From: Histomonas meleagridis | Lineage: Eukaryota > Parabasalia > Tritrichomonadida > Dientamoebidae | DNA: 64,000 nucleotides | Direction of reading: 5' to 3' | Assembly (NCBI GenBank): GCA_020186115.1 | Contig: WSYJ01000149.1 | Coordinates: 992,001-1,056,000, forward strand | In this document: in pieces, positions 20,511 to 29,691 of the stretch | Position numbering within the stretch: position 1 is the first letter of the stretch | How the letters are laid out: each line of letters opens with the position of its first letter | Translations under genes and position numbers: made by a program | Notes under the pieces: model-generated | What the model was told of the DNA's origin: nothing | The model's database searches: none | What the model saw: the letters and a program-made list of their open reading frames with translations, nothing else

Positions 20511-20639
20511 GCTTATGTATTGTTGATTTTTATTGTATGAGAAAGGATCTTATGGAAAGAATAAAACTTAAACATTTAAATATTATTTCATATTAAATAA
20601 ATGGAAAGCAAAATGTAGACACGTGTCGGAAAAAGCATA

Positions 20640-20975
20640 TACATATTTTTTATTTTAATATTATTATTTATATTCTTTAAGACATTTTTTTACATTTTCC
20701 TCAAAATTTTTTTATTTTAATGTTATAATAGACATTCTTCAAAACATTTTTTTACATTTTCCTCAAAATTTTTTTAATTTTAATATTATTATTTATATTC
20801 TTTAAGACATTTTTTTTTACATTTTCCTCAAAATTTTTTTATTTTAATATTATAATAGACATTCTTCAAAACATTTTTTTACATATTCCTCAAAAATTTT
20901 TTTTATTTTAATATTATTATTTATATTCTTCAAAACATTTTTTTGACATTTTCCTCAAAAATTTTTTCAATAAAA
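20640..20975. repeat. AT-rich tandem repeat with alternating 62/65-bp units
   Basis: Five units, marked by CCTCAAAA at 20699, 20761, 20826, 20888 and 20953 (spacings 62, 65, 62, 65). Two unit types alternate: one has TTATTTATATTCTTTAAGAC, the other TTATAATAGACATTCTTCAA, so the true repeat is a dimer of about 127 bp. It lies between the 3' ends of two convergent genes. Confidence 0.85.
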
Positions 20976-21131
20976 GGTATTTATATTTTGATAATCGAAT
21001 CGAACATTAAACAAAAGCATACAAAACTTTTAACGACAATTCGTTTCCCAAGGCCATTCTCAAAACCATTCGGCCGAAATTTCCATTTTATAAAAGAATT
21101 TGTTTCGAGAATAAAAATAAAAAAGTAACTT

Positions 21132-23501
21132 TTATTTCAAATATTTTTTTTCGATTTTTTCTCTTCGCACAATTGGTATTGAGTTATTACACCTTTCGAC
21201 CATCAATTCGGGAGTAATTTGATATTTCTCTACAACATTTCCATAACCTTCCAATACATTATCTACAAATTTTCCGATCAATTTCGGAAGCGTTGGCTTT
21301 TTCTCCGGAATAAATTGGTGAAAAACGAACACCAAAAACTCATCTTTGTTTGGGAATTGATTATACTTCAGCACGTATTGTATATATAGAAAATGGATAT
21401 GAATTTGCTGGTCGATTGGTCCGAATATTTTTTCTGATTGTTCCAACCACGTTGTCGATTTTTGAGGCAAATTATAATACGGCCGACAAGTTTTTGGACA
21501 TATATTCACAACAGGGATACGAAAATCATTTAATCCATATCCCCAATTTATGCCATTAATTTTGTTCTTGAATTCATTCATGTTAATTTGATTAATATCT
21601 CCAATTTCAACAAGTTTCGCAGCAACTCTTCTTTCATCAATTGTAAGCTCCGAGAAAAATGAAGGTAACAATGATAACGCTTTCTTAACTTGTTGTTCAT
21701 CAGGATCATTTCCATCAATTGGAATATACTTCGGAACGTATTTATATTTCTTATGATCAACTTTAGAAGTATCAATTTCGATACATTTATGTGCAAGTAA
21801 AATTATTGGCATTAATTTATCGAAGTCATTTTTACGAATTGCTTCTTTAATATGTAAATATGTACGAGCTATTTTTAAGAAGTCTTTAGCTTCTTGTGGA
21901 ATCGGATAACCAAGTTCAGATATAATACTTTGAAGAATTGGAATTGAAGTTACATTTGATTTTATATGATTCATTGCTTCTTTTTCATTAACACCAATTA
22001 CATTTGAACATAATGAACACCAACATGCAATACCAATTGGGATATGAGTAATGCAATAATAAGGAACATTAGTTAAGAAAAATGTACCTTTATGATATCT
22101 AAATCGAAATCGTAATTGTTCAGTAAGTTGTGGAATAATTTCTTGAAGATATTCGATCTTTCGATCTTTGATTAAATACCAGATTAATGCATACCATAAA
22201 TCAAAGTAACCAACTGATTTACCAGCAAATAATAAATTGGCTAAAGTTTTATCAGTGTATTTAATATGGGTTTCATTTTGTACTAATGATAAACAACCAA
22301 TTAATTCACGACGTGTTATGGGTGATTTTTCAATTGGATAACCTGTTTCTTCTGCTTCTTTATAAGCTCTTAATGAGATGGGATGATCAAGACAATTGAT
22401 TATCTTTTCACAAATATGTGGATATCGAATTGCATTTAATGGGTTGTTAATTATTGTGTTAATTATGTTCGAATCTTCTCCTTCTAATATTGGTTTATCT
22501 GGTTTAGAAATTAATAACACAATATCACTTTCATCCTCATATAAAATTGGACATGTTATTGTCTCTTGACTTAATTCAAGTATTTCTAATTCATTCGTTT
22601 GAATGTTCTCAATAACATCTGCACGACGAACTCGATCAGCATTAAATTTGGAACCAAGTGCTGATAATGAAAAAACAGAATTTAAATTGCCACTGGACAT
22701 TCGAATTAAATGAAATAGTTTTGGTGGCCATGTTATGTTATCATATTTTTGATGATATGTCGCATTTAATTCTTTTGTAAGTCGTATCATCTCTGGTAAA
22801 TTTCCTTCCCAAAAACTTTTCTCCATTTTATCAATATCGAAGCCTTCGGGAACTTGTTTCATTTCCATAAGTAAGCGCTTTTGAAGACGAGTAATTTCAT
22901 CTTTAATTGATAAATCTGATTTACCTAAAGCTGAAGTAATAGTCAACGAAAATAATTCTTCAAACGATTTTTCAAATTCTTCAATTGTCTTAATCGATCT
23001 GATTTGTTCAATAAATTCTTGTGATGTTTTCCCTCCTGAAATAATATGTGAAGACTCCGTTTCTCCTTTTGGATATAAGTAAACATCATATAGATTGCCT
23101 CGAAGAAATGGAGCTATAACAGTCGCATCCATTTTGTCTGAACATGTTTGAATGAGATAACAATCAACATGATTAACATGAAAGTCATGTTCTTTGATAT
23201 AATTGTCGAGATCTCGAACTGAACTTTCAGGAATTTGTCCATCTGTTATTAAAATTAAATCTCCAGTAAACTCTTTCTCAACACAATATTTTGCAACCAA
23301 TATTGGCTCTGTACAGCCCGATCCTCTCCTCTCTTTGTTAGTCTTAGCTAATTCTTCTTTTGATGCGACTTTTAAAACATGACTCCAGTAAATAACATCA
23401 TAATTTGGATACTTTTTGAGTAGCGATTGTACTGTATCATGGTAAAAAGTACAACCGCATGTTGATCCAGAGTAGTCATATGCGACCAAAGGCAAAGACA
23501 T
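21132..23501 (-). CDS. vWA-like (MIDAS) protein, large, otherwise unknown
   Basis: 789 residues from the ATG at 23501 (MSLPLVAYDYSGST). The longer frame to 23675 adds a leader with no ATG at its start and is rejected; CTTCATTTT precedes the chosen ATG, as in the cupin gene. The N-terminal ~180 residues look like a von Willebrand A fold: the opening strand VAYDYSGSTCG has a DxSxS-like metal site and a later strand reads LILITDGQI. The rest is mostly helical, with a Cys-containing segment (IGIACWCSLCSNVIG) that could bind metal or hold a ubiquitin-related domain. There is no signal peptide or membrane helix, so it is cytosolic. Such proteins recur in protists without a known role. Confidence 0.75.
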   Translation of the reverse strand: MSLPLVAYDYSGSTCGCTFYHDTVQSLLKKYPNYDVIYWSHVLKVASKEELAKTNKERRGSGCTEPILVAKYCVEKEFTGDLILITDGQIPESSVRDLDNYIKEHDFHVNHVDCYLIQTCSDKMDATVIAPFLRGNLYDVYLYPKGETESSHIISGGKTSQEFIEQIRSIKTIEEFEKSFEELFSLTITSALGKSDLSIKDEITRLQKRLLMEMKQVPEGFDIDKMEKSFWEGNLPEMIRLTKELNATYHQKYDNITWPPKLFHLIRMSSGNLNSVFSLSALGSKFNADRVRRADVIENIQTNELEILELSQETITCPILYEDESDIVLLISKPDKPILEGEDSNIINTIINNPLNAIRYPHICEKIINCLDHPISLRAYKEAEETGYPIEKSPITRRELIGCLSLVQNETHIKYTDKTLANLLFAGKSVGYFDLWYALIWYLIKDRKIEYLQEIIPQLTEQLRFRFRYHKGTFFLTNVPYYCITHIPIGIACWCSLCSNVIGVNEKEAMNHIKSNVTSIPILQSIISELGYPIPQEAKDFLKIARTYLHIKEAIRKNDFDKLMPIILLAHKCIEIDTSKVDHKKYKYVPKYIPIDGNDPDEQQVKKALSLLPSFFSELTIDERRVAAKLVEIGDINQINMNEFKNKINGINWGYGLNDFRIPVVNICPKTCRPYYNLPQKSTTWLEQSEKIFGPIDQQIHIHFLYIQYVLKYNQFPNKDEFLVFVFHQFIPEKKPTLPKLIGKFVDNVLEGYGNVVEKYQITPELMVERCNNSIPIVRREKIEKKYLK

Positions 23502-23892
23502 TTTAAAATGAAGTGAATGGTGAAGTGTACACTTTTTCACATGTAAAACCGTATGAACAAATAACAACCGAAATTTTAATTCAAATTTTGTCATTTCATG
23601 TGTGAAATTGAATGGTATTTCAGCCAATACAACATTATAAAAGTAAAATAACTTTTTCAACAAAAATTGACTCAATATATTTTCTTATGACACCTTGATA
23701 ATATTTAAGTATAAACAATGAATATATACTTAATTTTCGTTGTTAATTATTTGTTTCATCATTTTTTATCATTTGTTTTTTCATTATAATATTATTTCGA
23801 AAATCATACAATATTTATTTTTATACATATCCCAAAAAATTAATGTTAAAATTAAAATTTAATTTAATTATCATGAATAAAAATATCTAATT

Positions 23893-24182
23893 TCCCATGA
23901 ATTCATTGCTTCCGAAACATTTAATATTTCCATAAAATATTTTATTTACTATTTTCTTTAATTATTTATTTTATTACTCCTAAAAAACATTTAATTTCAT
24001 TGATTCATTTCTTATTTCATTTCCACAAAATATTTTATTTACTTTATTTATTAATTATTTATTTTATTACTCCTAAAAAACATTTAATTTTATTGATTAA
24101 TTTCTTCCGAAACATTTAATATTTCCACAAAATATTTTATTTACTATTTTCTTTAATTATTTATTTTATTACTCCTAAAAAT
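23893..24182. repeat. Three tandem ~95-bp units overlapping a stop codon
   Basis: On the minus strand each unit starts TTTTTAGGAGTAATAAAATAAATAATTAA and runs through AAAATATTTTRTGGAAAT to TTAAATG. Unit 1 contains the stop codon (TAG, 24175-24177) of the beta-helix/RING gene, so two further copies of the gene's terminal TAG and 3' flank follow in tandem. The middle unit has diverged most. Confidence 0.8.
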
Positions 24183-25914
24183 CAACAAAAATTTTCTTAA
24201 AATACGAATTCCCAGATCTACAGTACGGGCACGTTGTATTTGACGTGAACCACGTGCTCAAGCATTCGTGGCAGAAACCCATGTGCCCGCATGGCATCAC
24301 AATGGAGTCCGCCTTTTTCTCGGAGCATATCAGACAAGACTCGTCTTCGCTCACCGGGTAACCCTCTGTTATGTTCTCCACGTTAAATCTGCATAGCGGG
24401 CACATTCCTTTACTTTCGAGCAGTTCCTTTGCGCATTTTCCGCAGTATACTCTATGTCCACAAGATTGGAAGAAGTAATTTCTCGGGTTAACTTTACACT
24501 TCAAACATTTTGTTGTGTCATAATCATTCACCAGTTCTTCATATTTCATACCTTCTTCGACTTTATCTTTATCATTAGTAACGTCATCACATTTAACACA
24601 ATCGATGACATTATTCTTAAAGAAATATAACGAGTTGTTCTCACATGAAAATTGTTTGGGACAATCAATGATATTATTATCGAAAAAGTTTCCGCCGCCT
24701 TTCCATTTCATTTGGACAAAGGCTTCCTTCAAATGTTCAACTTGATTATTATGACCATTAATTATTCCGCCTGCATATGCTAAAAATGCACTTTGTCCAC
24801 AATTACAGAATTTGTTCTTCTCGAATTCGCATTTCGAATTATTAAATGATTCCGCACCTGCAACTTTACAATTGGAGATCAAATTAGAGATAATAACACA
24901 ATCATTGGTGTCAGAAATGGATATCCCACATTCGTTGATGTCCGATAATATGTTATCTTTCATTGTGACACTTTGAGCATTACGAATACAAACACCACTT
25001 CGCTTAATGTTCGTGATCGTGTTTTGTTCAATGCGGCCTTCACTATTATTAAGTATTGCAACTGATGGAAAGTCAACGTTGTTAAAGGTGTTGGAAATGA
25101 TCGTCGCTTCAGATGCTTCCGAAACATATATGGAATTGCCGGCAATGTCGTGAATGTTGTTGTTAAAGATTTCGACATTCGATTGATTGGTTAATGAGAT
25201 GGATGAGGACTTAATGGAATGAATATGGTTATAAGCAACAATAGTTTTGTCAGCATGTAATATACTGATTCCATTTTGTTCAACATCGTAGATGTGTGAT
25301 TGAACAATGACAGCTCGAGAATCAATGACAAAGATGGCGGGATAGGTAATGCCATGAAAGGTACAGTTGGAAACACGGAGAACAGATCGAAGAACTACAT
25401 GCATTCCATTCTCATGTGAATTGTAAAATGTACAATCTTCAAAAACTGCATAAGAACAACTAATGTTAACAAGTGTCTCTTCAAGATCATGAACAATGAG
25501 ATTACGGAAATTAACTTTGGAGTTAAATTCGATAAAAATTCCGATGGTTTTGGTATCTGTAACTTCAGTATTGTTGACTTTGACATCACGAGAATATGTT
25601 ATAACAAAAGCAGCACCTGAATCACTACCACCATTTGTGATACGAACATTGTCTAACTCAACATTATTTGCAAATCGTAATACTAAAGAACCTTCGATTT
25701 CGATGTTGTTAAATGTGACATCAGCACTTGTAACAAGAATTCGTGAGCATTTGATCTTCGATCGAATTTTAGAAGTAATTTTTAGCGCTTTTTGAATAGT
25801 AATTTGCTTCCCAGAAAAATCATATAATGGTTCAACTAACTCGATCTCATCAATCCCAGGGAAAACACTTGATAATTCAATGCTTGTCTGTGTTAAGTTT
25901 TGTTGTGTTTTCAT
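24175..25914 (-). CDS. Right-handed beta-helix protein with two C-terminal RING fingers
   Basis: 579 residues from the ATG at 25914. Residues about 65-430 are parallel beta-helix repeats, one rung every ~23 residues, with Asn ladders and patterns such as NTFNNVDFPSVAILNN and NTITNIKRSGVCI. Two RING-HC-type fingers follow: residues 470-509 (CLKC..CGH..CGKC..CPLCR) and 527-566 (CLIC..CGH..CHECL..CPYCR). RING fingers recruit ubiquitin E2 enzymes, so an E3 ligase that reads substrates or glycans through its beta-helix is the likely design. There is no signal peptide, so the helix works in the cytosol, unlike secreted pectin-lyase relatives. CCCTTGA stands directly before the ATG, again near the CCTTT start-site element. 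The stop lies in a tandem repeat. Confidence 0.88.
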   Translation of the reverse strand: MKTQQNLTQTSIELSSVFPGIDEIELVEPLYDFSGKQITIQKALKITSKIRSKIKCSRILVTSADVTFNNIEIEGSLVLRFANNVELDNVRITNGGSDSGAAFVITYSRDVKVNNTEVTDTKTIGIFIEFNSKVNFRNLIVHDLEETLVNISCSYAVFEDCTFYNSHENGMHVVLRSVLRVSNCTFHGITYPAIFVIDSRAVIVQSHIYDVEQNGISILHADKTIVAYNHIHSIKSSSISLTNQSNVEIFNNNIHDIAGNSIYVSEASEATIISNTFNNVDFPSVAILNNSEGRIEQNTITNIKRSGVCIRNAQSVTMKDNILSDINECGISISDTNDCVIISNLISNCKVAGAESFNNSKCEFEKNKFCNCGQSAFLAYAGGIINGHNNQVEHLKEAFVQMKWKGGGNFFDNNIIDCPKQFSCENNSLYFFKNNVIDCVKCDDVTNDKDKVEEGMKYEELVNDYDTTKCLKCKVNPRNYFFQSCGHRVYCGKCAKELLESKGMCPLCRFNVENITEGYPVSEDESCLICSEKKADSIVMPCGHMGFCHECLSTWFTSNTTCPYCRSGNSYFKKIFVDF

Positions 25915-26309
25915 TCAAGGGATTTTGTTGCCGAACAAAAAAGTGTCATAAATCACAAAATTTTGGATATGACCAACTTACAAAAAAGACTTCATTATGT
26001 GAAACAAATTTTATATTTGCTTAGGTAGTATGAAAACTAAGACATAGTTCAATTTATTTTAATTAATAATTAATATAAATTTAAAAAAATCGATTTTTCT
26101 TCATTTGATGCGTTGGAATAAAGTATTGAAAAGTGATCAACGACTCATTGAAAAAAGTGTAAACCTTTTAAAAAACAAAAAAAACGAAAATTTGTGGTTC
26201 ATGAACATGGGGATGATTTGGTTTTTTAAGAAAAACAAAGCGTAGTAACTTTAAACACAATTTAGGCTGTATGCGATATTTATAAATATATGATATGTGA
26301 AAATATATT
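25915..26309. other. Intergenic spacer
   Basis: AT-rich; it should hold the promoter of the beta-helix/RING gene and the 3' flank of the thioesterase. The reverse frame at 26168-26356 overlaps the thioesterase end and is not coding. Confidence 0.4.
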
Positions 26310-26702
26310 TTAAATCTTCTTTGCATTGATTGCAGTTTTATAACAATTTTCTTCAAACTCGTCTTGTGATATAAACTTCCTTATGTGCGTTGCTGTTCCA
26401 ATAAGTCCTGTTTCATCAAAGGCTTCAATTTCAAATTCAACAAGATCTTTACTTGTTTTTTTGACTCTTGCAACAGCAGTGACTTTTGCGCCTAAAGCGG
26501 AAGGCCTTTTATGTGATAAATCTGTTTTATAACTAATTGTAGTTCGTTCATCAAATACTTCCTCAAGAGCTTTACATGCTGCTTGTTCCATTAGTCCTAG
26601 AAGAACAGATGTCGATAAGACATTTACACTCCCTGTTTTCATTACTGTTGCAAGGTTATCATGTGTAACTTTTAGAAATGCTTTTCCGACTGAAGTTTGC
26701 AT
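26310..26702 (-). CDS. FlK-like hotdog thioesterase
   Basis: 130 residues, ATG at 26702. The pattern follows the fluoroacetyl-CoA-thioesterase-like hotdog family: LLGLMEQAACKALEEVF holds the catalytic-type Glu, TDLSHKRPSALGAKV holds the conserved His, then FEIEAFDETGLIGTATHIRKFI. Members hydrolyse small acyl-CoAs, but most are uncharacterised; the true substrate here is unknown. The family is chiefly bacterial, so lateral gain is plausible. A GC palindrome (AGGGCGCCCC, 26713-26722) sits 11 bases upstream of the ATG. Confidence 0.85.
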   Translation of the reverse strand: MQTSVGKAFLKVTHDNLATVMKTGSVNVLSTSVLLGLMEQAACKALEEVFDERTTISYKTDLSHKRPSALGAKVTAVARVKKTSKDLVEFEIEAFDETGLIGTATHIRKFISQDEFEENCYKTAINAKKI

Positions 26703-26712
26703 TTACAGTAAT

Positions 26713-26722
26713 AGGGCGCCCC
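26713..26722. promoter_or_regulatory. GC palindrome AGGGCGCCCC
   Basis: Eleven bases before the thioesterase ATG. One of several GGGGYRCCCC-like sites in the 5' flanks of genes here, conspicuous in AT-rich DNA. Confidence 0.45.
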
Positions 26723-27217
26723 AAAACAATTGTACAATAAAAGTACTTTTGGCGATTTTTCAAATACTAAAAAATTGATATTAAAAGAAAATTCCCAAAA
26801 TACCATTGCATTGATCTCTCGCTTGTGATAAGTGAATAAAGGAAAAGATATATATAAAATTTTTAAACAAAAAATTAATTCATAAATGAATTCTTATTAA
26901 GTAAAATTTTTACTATCGAAGATAATTTGATGTTTTTCTAAAAAAGATGTTTCCTTTAGTTTTTTAAGTAATAATTATCGCCAAAAGCTTGATTTATAAG
27001 ATAAAAAAAAGGAAATCCGATAGAAAATTTAAGGGTTAAAATATCGTTTTTACCTGAAAAACTGTCTATTTAGCATTGAAATTTCCATTCAAAGTGGTTT
27101 CAATTCAAAAAACTATTGAAAGTTTTGCCTGTCCAGCAATGCCCCATGATGATGTAATGTGATATGAAATGGCACATAAACCCCCACCCTTTTATTCAAA
27201 AAGTAAACACTTTTCAC
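26723..27217. other. Intergenic spacer between divergent genes
   Basis: Shared upstream region of the thioesterase and Arp2 genes. An in-frame ATG at 27164 would extend Arp2 by 18 residues, but the added residues do not match the family. Confidence 0.45.
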
Positions 27218-28396
27218 ATGTCAGGAAACAAAACTCCTGTTGTCCTAGATCTTGGAACAGGTTTCCTTAAAGTCGGTATGAGCACGTCACAGATCCCCGA
27301 CTTTGTTCTCCCAAACACTGTCGGTCGTCCAATCCTTCGTTCAGATGAATCATTTTCTCGTGCTAAGCTTAAGGACCAAATGATATGTGATGAAATCAAT
27401 GATGTACGTCAGTACCTTGATCTCTCACTCCCAGTGGAACATGGTGTTGTTAAGAACTGGGATGATGAACAATTAGTTCTTGAATACATCTGGAAGAACA
27501 AACTTAAGATTAACTGCTCTGAACATCCAGTCCTTGTTACTGAAGCACCACTTAATCCACTCGAGAACAGAAAGAAGATGATGGAAATTTTCTTCGAAAA
27601 ATATGATTTCCCAGCAATCCAAATTTCACCACAAGCTATCCTTGTTCTTTACGCCCAAGGTTTAGTTACTGGAGTTGTTGTTGACTCAGGTGATGGTGTT
27701 ACACATATTATGCCAATTTGTGAGAACTATCTTCTTCCACATCTTGTTGGTCGTATGGATATTGCAGGTCGTGACATCACTGAACATATGGTTAAGCTTC
27801 TTACACTTCGTGGATATACATTCCATAAGACGTCAGATTTCGATGTTGTTCGTGAAATCAAAGAAAAGATGTGTTTCATCTCAGCAGATATCGAAATGGA
27901 TCGTCGTATTGCTAAGGAAACAACAACATATGTTGTTCCATACACATTACCAGATGGACGTGTCATCAAAGTTTCCGGTGAGCGTTTTGAAGCACCAGAA
28001 GTTCTCTTCCAGCCATACCAACTTGGTCTTGAAACCCCAGGACTTTCTGATCTCATTTTCGAAACTATCATGAAAGCTGATATCAACCTCCGCAAACAAT
28101 TCTTCCAGTCCATTGTTGTCTCTGGTGGTACCACAATGTTCCCTGGCCTTTCTACACGTATTGAGAATGATCTTAAGAATTTAGTATTAAAGAATGTCCT
28201 CAAGAATGACAGAAAACAACTCAAGAGCTACAAGATAAAGGTAGAAGATCCACCAAATCGCCGTTATTTGGTATATCTCGGTGCAACTGTACTTGCTAAT
28301 TTGACTGCTGACAAATCAAATTCATGGATCAGCAAAGATGATTTCAAACAAATTGGAGCTGACAGAGCAGCAAAGTATTGGCAAAGCACGGCCTAA
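27218..28396 (+). CDS. ARP2: Actin-related protein 2 (ARP2/3 complex)
   Basis: 392 residues from the ATG at 27218 (MSGNKTPVVLDLGTGFLKVG). It matches Arp2 throughout: LYAQGLVTGVVVDSGDGVTH, DIAGRDITEHMVKLL, TLPDGRVIKVSGERFEAPE, VSGGTTMFPGLSTRIE, and the Arp2-specific KIKVEDPPNRRYLVYLG. The catalytic Gln of the actin fold is kept (SPQAIL). Arp2 and Arp3 nucleate branched actin, which drives the amoeboid spreading of trichomonads on host cells. Codons are translation-optimised. Start chosen on family length. Confidence 0.98.
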   Translation: MSGNKTPVVLDLGTGFLKVGMSTSQIPDFVLPNTVGRPILRSDESFSRAKLKDQMICDEINDVRQYLDLSLPVEHGVVKNWDDEQLVLEYIWKNKLKINCSEHPVLVTEAPLNPLENRKKMMEIFFEKYDFPAIQISPQAILVLYAQGLVTGVVVDSGDGVTHIMPICENYLLPHLVGRMDIAGRDITEHMVKLLTLRGYTFHKTSDFDVVREIKEKMCFISADIEMDRRIAKETTTYVVPYTLPDGRVIKVSGERFEAPEVLFQPYQLGLETPGLSDLIFETIMKADINLRKQFFQSIVVSGGTTMFPGLSTRIENDLKNLVLKNVLKNDRKQLKSYKIKVEDPPNRRYLVYLGATVLANLTADKSNSWISKDDFKQIGADRAAKYWQSTA

Positions 28397-28809
28397 ACTA
28401 AACGGTGTCAAATCATTGGCTCAAATTTGATTTTGTATTTTCTTTGTGTTTGAAAGAAATTTTCATTTTCGTTTCATCTTTAATTTAAAAACATGTGACA
28501 ATAATACAAAATGTTTATTTAAAGAAAGTGAAATTTTTACCAACGATAGGAACGAATCAAAGAAAAATCATCGGATTCACATTCAAACTCAAAACCGTTT
28601 CATCATTTACCTTCTAGAAAGCAAAATTATTTCGAAATTTCATGTTGTTTATTGTTAGATAAATCTATACGTCATCTTCCTGTTGTTTCTAAATTTGCAA
28701 ATTTGGTTTAGTGGATCTGTTTACATATGGAATCCGTTAAAACGATTTGTAAATCATTCAAAACATTTCATTTCGAATTCTTCACTTTTTATTAATCCCT
28801 TTAGGTCAA
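28397..28809. other. Intergenic spacer between convergent genes
   Basis: Lies between the stops of Arp2 and the Cys-rich pseudogene. Frames here lack coding character. Confidence 0.4.
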
Positions 28810-29691
28810 TTAGTAAGAGCCCAAGTCTTTTTCGCAACCTGTTTGGTCTGCTTTTGGATGATATCCGCTGCCGCACTTAACGCAAACTGTTGAATGTTTA
28901 TCTGATACAGTTCCTGGCGAACATTTGTAGCAGAAATTGATTGAAGAAGCGCCGTTGGCTATGCCATATGTTCCTGCTGGGCATGACTTGCATTTCCACG
29001 CTCCAACCTCATCATTATATCCGCCAGCAGAACATGGAATACAAGCGCTTGATCCTCCAAATTGGTTGCTACCTACTGTGCCTAGAGGGCACTTCTTGCA
29101 TGTTAGCGAAGATGTGGCACCTGTAATGTTGGAATAAGTTCCTGCTGGGCATAACTTGCACTTCCACGCTCCGATCTCGTCATTATATTTGCCAGCAGAA
29201 CATGGAATACAAGCGCTTGATCCTCCAAATTGGTTGCTACCTACTGTGCCTAGAGGGCACTTCTTGCATGTTAGCGAAGATGTGGCACCTGTAATGTTGG
29301 AATAAGTTCCTGCTGGGCATAACTTGCATTTCCATGCTCCGATCTCGTCATTATATTTGCCAGCAGAACATGGAATACAAACGCTTGATCCTCCAAATTG
29401 GTTGCTACTTACTGTACCTAGAGGGCATTTTTTTCACACTAATGAAGATGTGGCACCTGTAATGTTGGAATAAGTTCCTGGTGGACACTTTTGACATAGC
29501 CTCGATCCTTCTTTGTCGTTATATTGGCCTGGAGGACATTTCATACATTTCGTTGATCCATATCCATCACTAATTGTACCTTTTGGACACTTAAAACAAT
29601 TTCCTGGATAGCCTGATGGACAGTATGTCCCAGGGCCACAACCTGGACAGCTTGAGATTGCTAATCCAACAAACCCAAGAAAAGCACCCAT
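28810..29691 (-). pseudogene. Cysteine-rich (GCC2/GCC3, TNFR-like) repeat surface protein with in-frame TGA
   Basis: From the ATG at 29691 the frame encodes a signal peptide (MGAFLGFVGLAISS) and cysteine-rich modules of the kind CPPGTYSNITGATSS. It meets TGA at 29434-29436 and then stays open in the same frame to TAA at 28810, for 293 codons in all. The repeats show that TGA replaces a conserved Cys codon: parallel units read SSLTCKKCP, this one SSLV-stop-KKCP. The flanking codons also differ (TTA GTG, AAA AAA). Either the gene is dead or a short 85-residue secreted form is made. No membrane anchor is seen. CCGATCCTCTTG upstream recalls the ribosomal promoter motif. Confidence 0.8.
28973..29476 (-). 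repeat. Three tandem 168-bp (56-codon) coding repeats
   Basis: CCTG(C/G)TGG recurs at 28973, 29141 and 29477, and CTACTGTG-like sequence at 29073, 29241 and 29409, always 168 bases apart. Units are nearly identical in DNA sequence, pointing to recent duplication or gene conversion. Each encodes two four-Cys modules. Confidence 0.9.

Noticed and set aside
28810-29691. Selenocysteine or UGA-recoding as explanation of the TGA
   Set aside because: Other genes here (8565, 36445, 58820) end in TGA, flanking codons have also changed, and no SECIS-like hairpin was apparent. Pseudogene preferred.
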